A stretch of 64,000 nucleotides of DNA from Mucilaginibacter ginsenosidivorax (GCF_007971525.1 NZ_CP042437.1:4216001-4280000), one strand, 5' to 3'. Positions 43,365 through 52,161 are shown, counted from the stretch's first letter. A program made the numbers and translations. The notes: generated by a model from the letters alone, not told the origin.

Positions 43365-45266
43365 ATGAAGATTACATCATTTGACGAATACAAGCAGGTA
43401 TACCAGCAAAGTGTTGAGCAGCCCGAAGAGTTTTGGGCAGGCATAGCCGAAAACTTTTTGTGGCAAAAAAAGTGGGATAACGTATTGGACTGGAATTTTA
43501 AGGAGCCTAAAATAAAATGGTTCCAGGGCGCCAAGTTAAATATAACCGAAAATTGCCTCGACCGTCACCTCGACACCATTGGTGATAAGCCAGCCATCAT
43601 CTGGGAGCCTAATGATCCGCAGGAAGATCACCGGATATTAACTTATCGCCAGCTGCACGATAAAGTTTGCCAGTTTGCCAATGTTTTAAAAAACAACGGC
43701 GCAAAAAAAGGCGACCGTATTTGTATTTACATGCCGATGATTCCCGAACTGGCTATTGCCGTTTTGGCCTGCGCCCGTATTGGCGCTATCCATTCAGTAG
43801 TATTCGGCGGTTTTTCGGCACAATCAATTGCCGATAGGATAAACGATGCCGAGTGTAATATAGTTATTACCGCCGATGGCGGCTTCCGTGGCAATAAAGC
43901 CATTCCATTAAAAAGTGTTATTGACGATGCGTTGGTGCAATGCCGGTCTGTTAAAAAAGTAATTGTGTTAACCCGCAGCCGCACGCCGGTATCTATGATA
44001 AAAGGCCGTGATGTTTGGTGGGAAGATGAAGTTAAAAAGGTAGAAACCCAGGGTAATCCCGATTGCCCTGCCGAGGTAATGGATGCCGAGGATATGTTGT
44101 TTATTTTATATACATCTGGTTCAACAGGTAAACCCAAAGGTGTGGTGCACACCACAGGCGGCTACATGGTTTATACAGGTTATACTTTTGCCAACGTATT
44201 TCAGTACAACAAAGGCGAAGTTTATTTTTGTACCGCCGATATAGGCTGGATAACCGGGCACTCATACATTGTTTATGGCCCCTTATCGCAGGGGGCAACA
44301 ACATTGATGTTTGAAGGTGTGCCAACCTATCCGGATGCCGGCCGTTTTTGGGATATTGTAGATAAGTTTAAAGTAAATATATTATATACCGCGCCAACAG
44401 CTATCCGCTCGTTAATGAGTTTTGGCGAGGAGCCGTTGAAAGGTAAAGACCTCAGTTCGTTAACCAAATTGGGTTCGGTGGGCGAGCCGATAAACGAAGA
44501 AGCATGGCATTGGTACGATGAAAAAATTGGTCATGGCAAATGCCCTATTGCCGATACCTGGTGGCAAACAGAAAATGGCGGGTTAATGATATCGCCAATT
44601 TGTAACGTTACGCCAACTAAACCGGGGTATGCAACCCTGCCGTTGCCAGGCGTACAACCGGTTTTGGTTGACGAAAATGGTAAAGTGATAGAAGGTAATG
44701 GCGTAAGCGGTAACCTTTGTATTAAATTCCCATGGCCGGGTATGTTGCGTACTACTTATGGCGACCATGAGCGCTGCCGCACCACCTATTTTGCTACCTA
44801 CGAAAATATGTATTTTACCGGCGACGGTTGTTTACGCGACGAAGATGGTTACTACCGTATTACAGGCCGTGTTGATGATGTATTGAATGTATCGGGCCAC
44901 CGTATTGGTACCGCCGAGGTAGAGAATGCCATAAACATGCACAGCAGCGTTGTTGAATCGGCGGTTGTTGGTTACCCGCATGATATTAAGGGGCAGGGTG
45001 TTTATGCTTTTGTGGTATGCCCTAACCAGCATGGCGATTCGGAACTTGCTCGCAAGGATATCACCATGACTGTTGCCCGGATAATAGGCGCCATAGCCAA
45101 ACCAGACAAAATCCAGTTTGTAACCGGGCTGCCAAAAACAAGGTCGGGAAAAATTATGCGCCGTATTTTACGCAAAATAGCCGAGGGGGAAACATCAAAC
45201 CTGGGCGATACATCTACCTTGCTTGACCCTGCCGTGGTTGAAGAAATTAAAGCGGGAGCTTTGTAG
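43365..45266 (+). CDS. acs: Acetyl-CoA synthetase
   Basis: Acs activates acetate to acetyl-CoA through acetyl-AMP. The 633-residue protein has the ACAS N-terminal domain (WFQGAKLNITENCLDRHL), the P-loop motif YTSGSTGKPKGVVHTTGGY, GSVGEPINEEAWHWY, DTWWQTENGG, and the C-terminal SGHRIGTAEVE and KTRSGKIMRRILRKIA, in which the Lys of SGKIMRR is the site that acetylation silences in relatives. Length is usual. It is monocistronic. Confidence 0.97.
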   Translation: MKITSFDEYKQVYQQSVEQPEEFWAGIAENFLWQKKWDNVLDWNFKEPKIKWFQGAKLNITENCLDRHLDTIGDKPAIIWEPNDPQEDHRILTYRQLHDKVCQFANVLKNNGAKKGDRICIYMPMIPELAIAVLACARIGAIHSVVFGGFSAQSIADRINDAECNIVITADGGFRGNKAIPLKSVIDDALVQCRSVKKVIVLTRSRTPVSMIKGRDVWWEDEVKKVETQGNPDCPAEVMDAEDMLFILYTSGSTGKPKGVVHTTGGYMVYTGYTFANVFQYNKGEVYFCTADIGWITGHSYIVYGPLSQGATTLMFEGVPTYPDAGRFWDIVDKFKVNILYTAPTAIRSLMSFGEEPLKGKDLSSLTKLGSVGEPINEEAWHWYDEKIGHGKCPIADTWWQTENGGLMISPICNVTPTKPGYATLPLPGVQPVLVDENGKVIEGNGVSGNLCIKFPWPGMLRTTYGDHERCRTTYFATYENMYFTGDGCLRDEDGYYRITGRVDDVLNVSGHRIGTAEVENAINMHSSVVESAVVGYPHDIKGQGVYAFVVCPNQHGDSELARKDITMTVARIIGAIAKPDKIQFVTGLPKTRSGKIMRRILRKIAEGETSNLGDTSTLLDPAVVEEIKAGAL

Positions 45267-45270
45267 GAGA

Positions 45271-45327
45271 GAATCAAGAATTAAGAGTCAAGAATCAAGA
45301 TTGAAATCTTTGGTTCTCGACTCTTTG
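45271..45327. repeat. Heptamer array with short inverted partner after acs
   Basis: Five units (GAATCAA, GAGTCAA type) run 45271-45305, starting 5 bases after the acs stop. Three opposite units (TCTTTGG-like) follow to 45327. Confidence 0.75.
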
Positions 45328-45394
45328 TTTTTGTTCGATGATGCTCAGGCTTAACTCTTTTTTAATATAACTTGCATCATTCTATCTTAATTGT

Positions 45395-45958
45395 ATGAAT
45401 AAACGACAGTTGTATCGTGCATTTCTTTTCCTTTGCTTAGGAGCGTCAACGGCTTTTTTTTCTTTTAAAGGCCGCCCATCTGCACGATACCGGCTCGATT
45501 TTTTTACCAAAGACAACCAGTTTTACCTTTGCGATTCGGCGTTTACCGGTGAAACCGGCGATCCCGCTTTTTGGACGTCCTCTGCATATAACGATAGGAT
45601 GGCGACAGCGAAAGACAGGGATATAGTTGGCCTTAGCATTGAAAGTTTTGGCCATGTAAAAGCACAGCTTGATATACTGGATGCTGCAAGCAGGGAAAAA
45701 GATTTTAAAAAATACGATCACGTGGTTGAGGCTGGCCTGAGGATAAGTTCAGGCATACTGGAAGTGCTTGATTATCCCGATAGCAAAATTCAACTGAAAG
45801 CCATTGTAACGCCGGGCTACTACCGCATCAGGGTTTATTCGTACGGCCTGGCCAATAATGATCCCGAAGCGGATGAGGGTACAGACCATTACAAAATAGA
45901 ACTATGGCCCTCCCATGATTTTGAACGAAAAGTGCTGAAGCAGTTTGTTGGTGAATAG
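45395..45958 (+). CDS. Hypothetical exported protein
   Basis: I do not recognise the family. The 187-residue protein has an N-terminal hydrophobic stretch (RAFLFLCLGASTAFFSF) that is a signal peptide or anchor. The remainder is soluble and looks like a beta-sandwich, with VTPGYYRIRVYSYGL near residue 145. It stands alone between acs and csbD, with paired heptamer arrays on both sides. Its stop codon shares a base with the first unit of the downstream array. Confidence 0.65.
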   Translation: MNKRQLYRAFLFLCLGASTAFFSFKGRPSARYRLDFFTKDNQFYLCDSAFTGETGDPAFWTSSAYNDRMATAKDRDIVGLSIESFGHVKAQLDILDAASREKDFKKYDHVVEAGLRISSGILEVLDYPDSKIQLKAIVTPGYYRIRVYSYGLANNDPEADEGTDHYKIELWPSHDFERKVLKQFVGE

Positions 45959-46064
45959 AATCAAGATGCAAGAATCAAGAGTTAAGATTTTTTGTTTTAG
46001 CCGATAACTGATTTCTAATCGCCCATGTGCGCTTTTGTCTTAATTCTTAACTCTTGATTCTTCT
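45958..46064. repeat. Inverted pair of five-unit heptamer arrays at a stop codon
   Basis: Five units (GAATCAA, GAGTTAA type) fill 45958-45992, the first base being the G of the TAG stop. After 37 bases five opposite units (TTCTTAA, CTCTTGA type) fill 46030-46064. Units match those at 18041-18150 and 45271-45305. Confidence 0.85.
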
Positions 46065-46119
46065 CAAAAACCATATTATTCCCCGGGTGTTATACAAATA
46101 CATCTAAATAAAAAACATC

Positions 46120-46305
46120 ATGGATAAATTACAAATTAAGGGCGGCTGGAACGAGTTGAAGGGCAAAATAAAACAAGCCTACGGCGATCTTACCGACGAT
46201 GATTTAACTTACGAAGAAGGTAAAGACGATGAAACATTAGGGAAACTCCAGCAAAAAACCGGCAAAACGCGCGATGAACTGGTGAAATGGATAAACAGTT
46301 TATAA
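46120..46305 (+). CDS. CsbD-family stress protein
   Basis: The 61-residue protein is a CsbD/YjbJ-type protein: GGWNELKGKIKQAYGDLTDDDLTYEEGKDDETLG (first two helices), then KLQQKTGKTRDELVKWI. Members are small, highly expressed under stress and of unknown mechanism. It is monocistronic, and a shared hairpin terminator follows. Confidence 0.9.
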   Translation: MDKLQIKGGWNELKGKIKQAYGDLTDDDLTYEEGKDDETLGKLQQKTGKTRDELVKWINSL

Positions 46306-46310
46306 TAAGG

Positions 46311-46338
46311 AAAAAGGCTCCGGGAACGGGGCCTTTTT
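46311..46338. terminator. Bidirectional terminator between csbD and the Uma2 gene
   Basis: AAAAAGGC pairs with GCCTTTTT around an 11-base inner segment, so there is a T-run on either strand. It serves both convergent genes. Confidence 0.75.
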
Positions 46339-46882
46339 ATTTGAAAACCTTTGCAAGTTCTATTGCAAAACCAGGCAAGATTAAAGATTTGAGAGTTTCG
46401 CCTTTTTGCGCTTTTTGATGAAGGTAATAAGCGCCATCCCTTAACGCGTAAAGGTCGGCGTTTTGCGCTATAGGGTCAATAATGATGTATTCTTTTACAC
46501 CGTATTTTTCGTATGTATCTTTTTTAGGGCGAAGGTCATAATAAGCGTTCTTTTCCCATAGAACCTCGACAACCAAATCGGGCGGACTATGAATATAATC
46601 CCTAATGATATCGCGCCTTTCTTCGGCAACGTAAACAAAATCTGGCTGAAAGGAGTTTTGAGTGTCGAGTATTACTTCAATTGGTCCCATTAAATAAGTG
46701 CCTTCGTTTTTAACCCTGTCCTCATAAGTTATAAACGCTGTAGCTACCGCTGCAAGGGTAAGTTGATGATTTACTGTTCGGGACGGCCAATCAATTAAAC
46801 AGCCATTAATGTATTGGTAAGGTGCACCAATGGGCATCTGCATATATTCATCAAGAGTTAATTTCTTTTCAGTCGTCAGCAT
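46337..46882 (-). CDS. Uma2-family putative endonuclease
   Basis: The 181-residue protein is a Uma2/DUF820 protein with the restriction-endonuclease-like core: QPDFVYVAEE (the PD motif), PPDLVVEVLWEKNAYYDL (E-x-K pattern with Glu), and YGVKEYIIIDP. Members are often encoded in many copies and may be transposon-related nucleases, but activity is not established. It is divergent from surE with only 24 bases between start codons. Confidence 0.88.
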   Translation of the reverse strand: MLTTEKKLTLDEYMQMPIGAPYQYINGCLIDWPSRTVNHQLTLAAVATAFITYEDRVKNEGTYLMGPIEVILDTQNSFQPDFVYVAEERRDIIRDYIHSPPDLVVEVLWEKNAYYDLRPKKDTYEKYGVKEYIIIDPIAQNADLYALRDGAYYLHQKAQKGETLKSLILPGFAIELAKVFK

Positions 46883-46905
46883 AAATCAAATATAATTAAT
46901 TTCGC

Positions 46906-47682
46906 ATGATGAAATCAATCAAACCGACCATACTTGTTGTTAACGATGATGGCATAACCGCCCCTGGCATCAAAGTATTAATTGAAGCCATGAGCGAGAT
47001 AGGCAGGGTAGTGGTTGTTGCGCCCGATAGTCCGCAATCGGGCATGGGGCATGCCATTACCATAGGTAAACCCCTGCGTTTAGATAAGGTGGATATTTAC
47101 GAAGGTATTGAAATGTACCGCTGCTCCGGCACTCCGGTTGATTGTGTGAAGCTTGCTGTAAATAAAATATTTAAAGGGCTTAAGCCCGATTTATGCGTAT
47201 CCGGCATTAACCATGGCTTAAATAATTCTATCAACGTATTGTATTCGGGCACCATGTCGGCCGCGGTTGAAGGTGCTATTGAAAGTATTCCATCTATTGG
47301 TTTTTCTTTAGATGATTATAACCTGGATGCCAACTTTAGCCACTGCGTTAAATATGTGAAGGAGCTTGCCTTACAGGTTTTAGCTAACGGTTTGCCGGCC
47401 AATACATTACTCAATGTAAATTTTCCGAACACGAACAACATCAAAGGGATCAAGATTTGCCGCCAGGCCAACGCCAAATGGGCCGAGGAGTTTGATGAAC
47501 GGGTTGATCCGCATAAACGGCCATACTACTGGCTCACAGGCGTTTTTCAGTTAAATGACGGGGGCGAGGATACCGATGTTTGGGCTTTAGAACACAATTA
47601 CGCGTCGGTAGTGCCTATTCAGTTTGATATGACGGCGCACCATGCTATCCCGTTTTTAAACACCTGGAAATTTAATGTATAA
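46906..47682 (+). CDS. surE: 5'/3'-nucleotidase SurE
   Basis: SurE dephosphorylates nucleoside monophosphates during stress. The 258-residue protein carries the metal site VVNDDGITAPGI, the SGMGHAIT loop, CSGTPVDCVKLA and SGINHGLN-N. A second Met at 46909 could also be the start. A small membrane-protein gene and lpxB follow, probably in one operon. Confidence 0.95.
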   Translation: MMKSIKPTILVVNDDGITAPGIKVLIEAMSEIGRVVVVAPDSPQSGMGHAITIGKPLRLDKVDIYEGIEMYRCSGTPVDCVKLAVNKIFKGLKPDLCVSGINHGLNNSINVLYSGTMSAAVEGAIESIPSIGFSLDDYNLDANFSHCVKYVKELALQVLANGLPANTLLNVNFPNTNNIKGIKICRQANAKWAEEFDERVDPHKRPYYWLTGVFQLNDGGEDTDVWALEHNYASVVPIQFDMTAHHAIPFLNTWKFNV

Positions 47683-47703
47683 ATTGCTTGTTAAATAATA
47701 TAC

Positions 47704-47973
47704 ATGCTTAAAAATAATAGTATAGTGGTTGGTTTGCTTGGCGGGGCTGTATTGCCGGGAATTAGCCTGTTTATTTTTTTATACCTGCTTAAAGGCAGCT
47801 TTTTGATATTGAATAAACCAGGTATCCCTTATCTGATTGCCATCGCGCTCAATCTTTTCATTATCCGGTATTGTTTTAAGGCAGGCAAAGACAACATAGG
47901 CGCGGGCATGATATTGACGACCTTTGTATTTGCAGCGGCGGTGTTTTTACTCAAATTACAACCCATCAGATGA
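47704..47973 (+). CDS. Small three-helix membrane protein upstream of lpxB
   Basis: The 89-residue protein has three hydrophobic segments (about 7-25, 38-55, 68-84) and no recognised motif. Its stop overlaps the lpxB start by 4 bases, so translation is coupled. Position between surE and lpxB hints at an envelope role, but nothing more can be said. Confidence 0.7.
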   Translation: MLKNNSIVVGLLGGAVLPGISLFIFLYLLKGSFLILNKPGIPYLIAIALNLFIIRYCFKAGKDNIGAGMILTTFVFAAAVFLLKLQPIR

Positions 47974-49082
47974 AGTATTACCTGGTAGCCGGCGAAGCAT
48001 CGGGCGATTTGCACGGGGCTAACCTCATGAAGGCGCTAAAGGAGCTTGACCCGGCGGCCGAGTTTCGTTTTTTTGGCGGCGACCTGATGCAGGCTGAAGG
48101 CGGAACCCTAGTGAAGCATTATGCCGATATGGCCTTTATGGGTTTTGTAGAGGTTGTAATTAATTTGCGCGCCATCCTTAAAAACATGAAAGCCTGCAAA
48201 GACGATATTGCGGCTTACCAACCCGATGTTTTGGTGCTCATAGATTTCCCGGGTTTTAACTTGAAAATAGCAGAATACGCTAAAACCATTGGTCTGTCGG
48301 TTAATTACTACATCTCGCCCAAAGTTTGGGCCTGGAACCAAAAACGGGTGTTGAAAATTAAGCGGATAGTTGACCACCTGTTTTGCATATTGCCTTTTGA
48401 GGTTGATTTTTATAAAAGCTGGGGAATGGAGGTTGATTATGTAGGCAACCCGCTTTTGGATGCCATAACCGCGTTTGAGCCTAATTCTGAATTTTTAAAG
48501 CAGAATGATATATCGGGTAAAAAAATAATAGCGCTGTTGCCTGGCAGCCGGAAACAAGAGATAAACTATTTATTGCCAGATATGATTGCCGTAGCCGGAC
48601 AGTTTGCAGATTACCAGTTTGTTATAGCGGGCGCACCTTCATTTAAACCTGAATTTTACAGCCAGTTTGTGAAGGATGCCAATATTCCTGTAATATTTAA
48701 TGCCACATACGATTTGTTAACCAACGCGCACGCCGCCATTGTTGCCTCCGGAACAGCAACCTTAGAGACTGCCTTGTTTAACATACCACAGGTGGTGGTA
48801 TATAAGGGCAACGCATTAACCATTGCTATAGCCCGCATGCTGGTTAAAATTAAATTTATATCGCTGGTTAACCTCATTGTAGATAAGGGAATAGTAAAAG
48901 AGCTTATCCAGGACGACTGTAACGAACTGAAAATTGCGGCCGAGCTTGGCGCTATTGCTAAACAAGGGGCCTACCGGCAACAGATGCTGGCAGATTATGA
49001 TACGCTTGACGCAAGAATGGGCCGGCCTGGCGCATCGGCCAAAACGGCCAGCCTGATTGTTAAATACGCTGTAAAAAAATAA
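47970..49082 (+). CDS. lpxB: Lipid-A-disaccharide synthase
   Basis: LpxB joins UDP-diacylglucosamine and lipid X into the lipid A disaccharide. The 370-residue GT19 enzyme opens with YLVAGEASGDLHGANLMKAL and has FRFFGGDLM, VDYVGNPLLD, ALLPGSRKQEI, and VVASGTATLETAL, all family motifs. Length is normal. Start overlaps the upstream membrane-protein gene (ATGA); a hairpin follows the stop codon. Confidence 0.97.
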   Translation: MKYYLVAGEASGDLHGANLMKALKELDPAAEFRFFGGDLMQAEGGTLVKHYADMAFMGFVEVVINLRAILKNMKACKDDIAAYQPDVLVLIDFPGFNLKIAEYAKTIGLSVNYYISPKVWAWNQKRVLKIKRIVDHLFCILPFEVDFYKSWGMEVDYVGNPLLDAITAFEPNSEFLKQNDISGKKIIALLPGSRKQEINYLLPDMIAVAGQFADYQFVIAGAPSFKPEFYSQFVKDANIPVIFNATYDLLTNAHAAIVASGTATLETALFNIPQVVVYKGNALTIAIARMLVKIKFISLVNLIVDKGIVKELIQDDCNELKIAAELGAIAKQGAYRQQMLADYDTLDARMGRPGASAKTASLIVKYAVKK

Positions 49083-49105
49083 AGCCCTGTTTTAGCAGGG
49101 CTTTA
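49080..49105 (+). terminator. Terminator hairpin at the lpxB stop codon
   Basis: A 10-bp perfect stem (TAAAGCCCTG/CAGGGCTTTA) begins on the stop codon; it is followed by a broken T-rich tract. Confidence 0.7.
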
Positions 49106-49162
49106 TCGTTTTCATAGGTGCGATGTTGTACTTTAAAAGGTAGATGTAGATATATATGATGA

Positions 49163-49327
49163 TCAGGCAGCTTTACGTGTTGATGGTACTGCTACCTTCT
49201 TGTTGTTGTGCACAAATTGATTTCTTTCTTTGAAGTTCCTAAGATCTTCCAATAAAATGTTCAGTAACTCGTCGTCAAAGCGGGCAATTAATTCGCTGAT
49301 GGTTGGGTTTGTTTTAGAGGCTTTCAT
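49163..49327 (-). CDS. 54-residue small protein, paralogue A
   Basis: ATG 49327 to TGA 49163 encodes MKASKTNPTISELIARFDDE, then LLNILLEDLRNFKERNQF and a basic tail. The core LIARFDDELLNILLEDLRNFK is matched by LVARFDNELKLLLMNDLKSIK in the next small ORF, so the two are tandem paralogues. It is a predicted amphipathic helix followed by a Lys/Arg-rich tail. It is convergent with lpxB. No known family is recalled. Confidence 0.6.
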   Translation of the reverse strand: MKASKTNPTISELIARFDDELLNILLEDLRNFKERNQFVHNNKKVAVPSTRKAA

Positions 49328-49369
49328 AGGTAGATGTTTTATATATAGGTAAGTGTGTTGTAAGTTTAA

Positions 49370-49498
49370 TTAGGCTGCGGTTGCTAAACGGATTGCTTTA
49401 GCTTTTATAGATTTCAAATCATTCATTAGTAACAATTTTAATTCGTTATCAAAACGCGCTACTAATTTGTTGGTAGATAATTTTTTGGTGCTTTTCAT
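49370..49498 (-). CDS. 42-residue small protein, paralogue B
   Basis: ATG 49498 to TAA 49370 encodes MKSTKKLSTNKLVARFDNEL, then KLLLMNDLKSIKAKAIRLAT. It shares a 21-residue core with the 54-residue ORF 42 bases downstream, with substitutions mostly conservative (D/N, E/K, R/K). Conservation at the protein level between unequal-length copies supports that both are translated. Confidence 0.6.
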   Translation of the reverse strand: MKSTKKLSTNKLVARFDNELKLLLMNDLKSIKAKAIRLATAA

Positions 49499-49533
49499 AG
49501 TTTTAGTTTTTTGTATGTTTTAAATGTCTTTGT

Positions 49534-49707
49534 TCAATCTTTTTTTTCAGTTTCCTGGTTTTCGGTAAGGTTATTTTTGCGGCGTTTTGCTTCGTTGTAT
49601 TGCCTTAAAATTTGCTCCTCATCGCGTGCATCTGTTGTTTTTGTTGGCTCCACCGGATTTTCCCATTCCTTTTCGCTTTCCTTAACCGTTGTCTTTTTAG
49701 TTTCCAT
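49534..49707 (-). CDS. 57-residue hydrophilic protein
   Basis: From ATG 49707 the protein is 57 residues, strongly charged (METKKTTVKESEKEWENP, later DEEQILRQYNEAKRRKNN), probably helical or disordered. It lies just upstream of the two paralogous tiny ORFs on the same strand and may share their transcript. No similarity to them is visible. Confidence 0.5.
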   Translation of the reverse strand: METKKTTVKESEKEWENPVEPTKTTDARDEEQILRQYNEAKRRKNNLTENQETEKKD

Positions 49708-49912
49708 AACAGCTACATTTGTTGAGTAGTATTCCAACAGCGTGCCAAAAAAACATAAAAGTCATCTTTGGCTCAAAATATTTTTACAATAACATGTAAA
49801 TAGCTGTTTTTGAGTAACTTTTATTTTGAATAAAAATTCAAATTTTGGACAACGTGGGTTTCAGAACGCAAAAATCACTGTTCGCTTAGTACTCAATAAC
49901 CGAACACTTGCT

Positions 49913-51109
49913 TTAATTCCGAACGTTTTTTTTGTAGTTAATAAAGTGCGCAGCCAGCGCGATGACGGCCAATGTAACACCAATAGCACACACACCGGTC
50001 CACTGGTAAGTTTTCCAAACCAGGCTGGCCAAAAATGTGCCCGATGCGCCGCCTATAAAATAAGACACCATGTATACTGTATTTAACCTGTTGCGGGCCT
50101 CGGGTATCAAACCGAATATGATAGATTGGTTGGAAATATGTGTGGCCTGTACTCCCATATCCAGCACAATTACACCTATAACCAAACCAGTAATGCTGCT
50201 GTTTGAGAAGTAAAAGATGATAAAAGAAATGAGCACCAATAATAATGTATAACCTGATAGTTTGTACGAGTCCATTTTATCGCTTAGCCTTCCCATTAAG
50301 CCGGCTGCCAATGCGCCAAACGCTCCTACCAGGCCAAACAGGCCGGCTACAGAACTGCCCGCGTTAAACTGGGGTTGTTTTAGTAAAAACACAAGCGTGG
50401 TCCAAAAAGCACTGAAGCCGGCAAAGCATAAAGCGCCCCGGAAAGCAGCCATCCTGAGTTTAGGCTGAGTTTTAACCAGGTGAATAAGCGATTTCATCAG
50501 GTTTTTATAGTTGCCTTTGTAGTCGGGCTCAACTTCGGGTAAAAAGAAAAATATCATTAGCCACATAGCCAGCATTAATCCCGTAGCTATATAGTACATA
50601 GTACGCCAGCCAAAATGTTCGCCAATAAAACCGCTTAGTGTACGTGATAATAATATACCTATTAACAGGCCGCTCATCACAAAGCCAATTTTTTTGCCGC
50701 GCTCTGCCGGTTTAGCCAGGTGTGCGGCCATGGGTATTAGTAATTGCGGTATTACAGATGATACTCCCAGTAAAAAACCGGCTATGGTTAGCACAAGCAC
50801 CGATGGCGCCGCTGCGCTTATTAACAGCGAGATTATAACAAGAGTAAAATCTATCAATATTAATCGCTTGCGTTTAAGCATATCGGCCAGCGGTATAATA
50901 AACAATAAACCCGTAGCATAGCCAATTTGGGTAAACAGCGACACTTGCTGGGCTTTTTTATCAGATATTTTAAAAGTGTGTGCAATATCGGCCAGCAAGG
51001 GCTGGTTGTAGTAAATATTGGCCACTACCAGGCAAGTGGCAATGGTCATGATCCATAAGGTGAAAGACGTTAAATGTGGGTGTGTTTTTGTAGGCGTGGT
51101 GACTGTCAT
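49913..51109 (-). CDS. Major facilitator superfamily transporter (YnfM-like exporter)
   Basis: The 398-residue protein has twelve membrane helices and the MFS loop motif between helices 2 and 3 (IPLADMLKRKRLILIDF, a variant of DRxGRR) repeated as GRLSDKMDSY between helices 8 and 9. The NIYYNQPLLADIA start after the first helix is typical of the YnfM/arabinose-efflux-like branch. Drug or metabolite export is probable, the substrate unknown. The 1-kb gap upstream is its only promoter space. Confidence 0.88.
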   Translation of the reverse strand: MTVTTPTKTHPHLTSFTLWIMTIATCLVVANIYYNQPLLADIAHTFKISDKKAQQVSLFTQIGYATGLLFIIPLADMLKRKRLILIDFTLVIISLLISAAAPSVLVLTIAGFLLGVSSVIPQLLIPMAAHLAKPAERGKKIGFVMSGLLIGILLSRTLSGFIGEHFGWRTMYYIATGLMLAMWLMIFFFLPEVEPDYKGNYKNLMKSLIHLVKTQPKLRMAAFRGALCFAGFSAFWTTLVFLLKQPQFNAGSSVAGLFGLVGAFGALAAGLMGRLSDKMDSYKLSGYTLLLVLISFIIFYFSNSSITGLVIGVIVLDMGVQATHISNQSIIFGLIPEARNRLNTVYMVSYFIGGASGTFLASLVWKTYQWTGVCAIGVTLAVIALAAHFINYKKNVRN

Positions 51110-51660
51110 AAATTGAAAAACGGAAAAACGCGTTGCAAAAATGAGGAAGCAGTTTTTAAATTGTGCTTATTTAAAGTAAATTTTATACCCGGACTCACAA
51201 TATCTTCAGATGTAGGGAGTTTAGATTATTAATAAAAAATCGGATTTTTTTTGATAAGTGAGAGAAAAAAATTAATTATATGTGATTTTTTTATTTAAGG
51301 ATCTATTTTTGGAATAAAATTTGACATAAACTCAGTGAAAAAGCATTTTAAAATATTTTTTCAAGGTAATTTTTAATTTTTTAGATGTTTATTTTAGTTT
51401 GTTTTGATTTTTTATGAAAAAAAACTGAGAAAAGTATTGTATTCTTTTGGCATTAGTGACTTTTTAATACGGTGCAATTAATTTTTTAAAAAATTATCAC
51501 ATTAATAATAAAATATTTGTATTTTTGATAATCAAACAGCAGGATATACTTGTTTTGATAAAAGTTACAATAAAATTACAAAATAATTTAAAGGAATATA
51601 AAAACTTAGTGTTACTTTTACACCGTAATACAAACACAAAAAAAGTCTTCTCATAATTTA
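51110..51660. other. Gene-free AT-rich stretch
   Basis: About 550 bases are far richer in A and T than the surroundings, with long T and A runs and no supported ORF on either strand. It precedes a terminator-like hairpin at 51676-51707. TATTTTTG at 51520-51527 fits the -7 consensus but has no -33 box. It could be a promoter region for divergent genes or for an unannotated RNA. Confidence 0.5.
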
Positions 51661-51675
51661 GGTTTATAATTGGTT

Positions 51676-51707
51676 AGTAAAGGCCCCTGCCCATCAGGGG
51701 CTTTACT
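51676..51707. terminator. Isolated terminator-like hairpin
   Basis: AGTAAAGGCCCCTG pairs with CAGGGGCTTTACT apart from one bulged G, with a CCCAT loop. No coding gene ends near it on either strand, so it may end a non-coding transcript from the AT-rich stretch upstream. Confidence 0.6.
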
Positions 51708-51894
51708 TGTTTTAAGGGGTTCTCTAACACCCCGGTTAACAACTGAATTAAAATAATTTCCGCCTGCCCAAAATCAGATATTATAACATCAAATAAAAAT
51801 TGCGCCGTGTTACCTGTAGTCACTTTTTGATGATTGTGCCTGATGTAAAGCTACTGCGGGCGGTAAGCATATTTTTATGTTGCAAAGCTAAAAG

Positions 51895-52034
51895 CTCACC
51901 CCAATATCAGCGTTAGGGATTGTACCGGATACCGGCCGCGGTGGGGGGGGCTATAAGGGAAGGCCGTGGCTAAGGCCCTGTGTGCGTATGAGGGGAAAGC
52001 CCGGCCCGCTTCTACCAGCGGGAAACGCCCGGTT
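51895..52034. repeat. GC-rich structured element
   Basis: A 140-base block contrasts sharply with the AT-rich stretch before it. It contains GCGTTAGGGATTG, CCGGATACCGG, an uninterrupted run of eight G (51943-51950), GGCCGTGGCTAAGGCC, and a 6-bp stem CCCGCT/AGCGGG at the end. Such blocks are, as far as I recall, dispersed in Sphingobacteriaceae genomes, but I cannot verify it here. Confidence 0.55.
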
Positions 52035-52069
52035 TTAGATTTGAGATGTTAGATATGAGATATGAGATT
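52035..52069. repeat. Five-unit heptamer array, TGAGAT type
   Basis: Five units (TTAGATT, TGAGATG type) fill 52035-52069. They are the complement of the units at 54420-54454 and 17257-17291. About 30 bases further, at 52101-52119, two ACTTTCCG-type units recall the octamer array in bshC. Confidence 0.75.
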
Positions 52070-52161
52070 TTTGAATTATTTGTATAGTGGCCGCTTTTTA
52101 ACTTTCCGGACTTTCCGACTCAAAGCGCAAACAATTTAACCCAACCACCTATTACTAACGT

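Noticed and set aside
51110..52160. A degraded prophage or lost gene in the AT-rich gap
   Set aside because: No fragments of recognisable protein appear in any frame; base composition alone is not enough.
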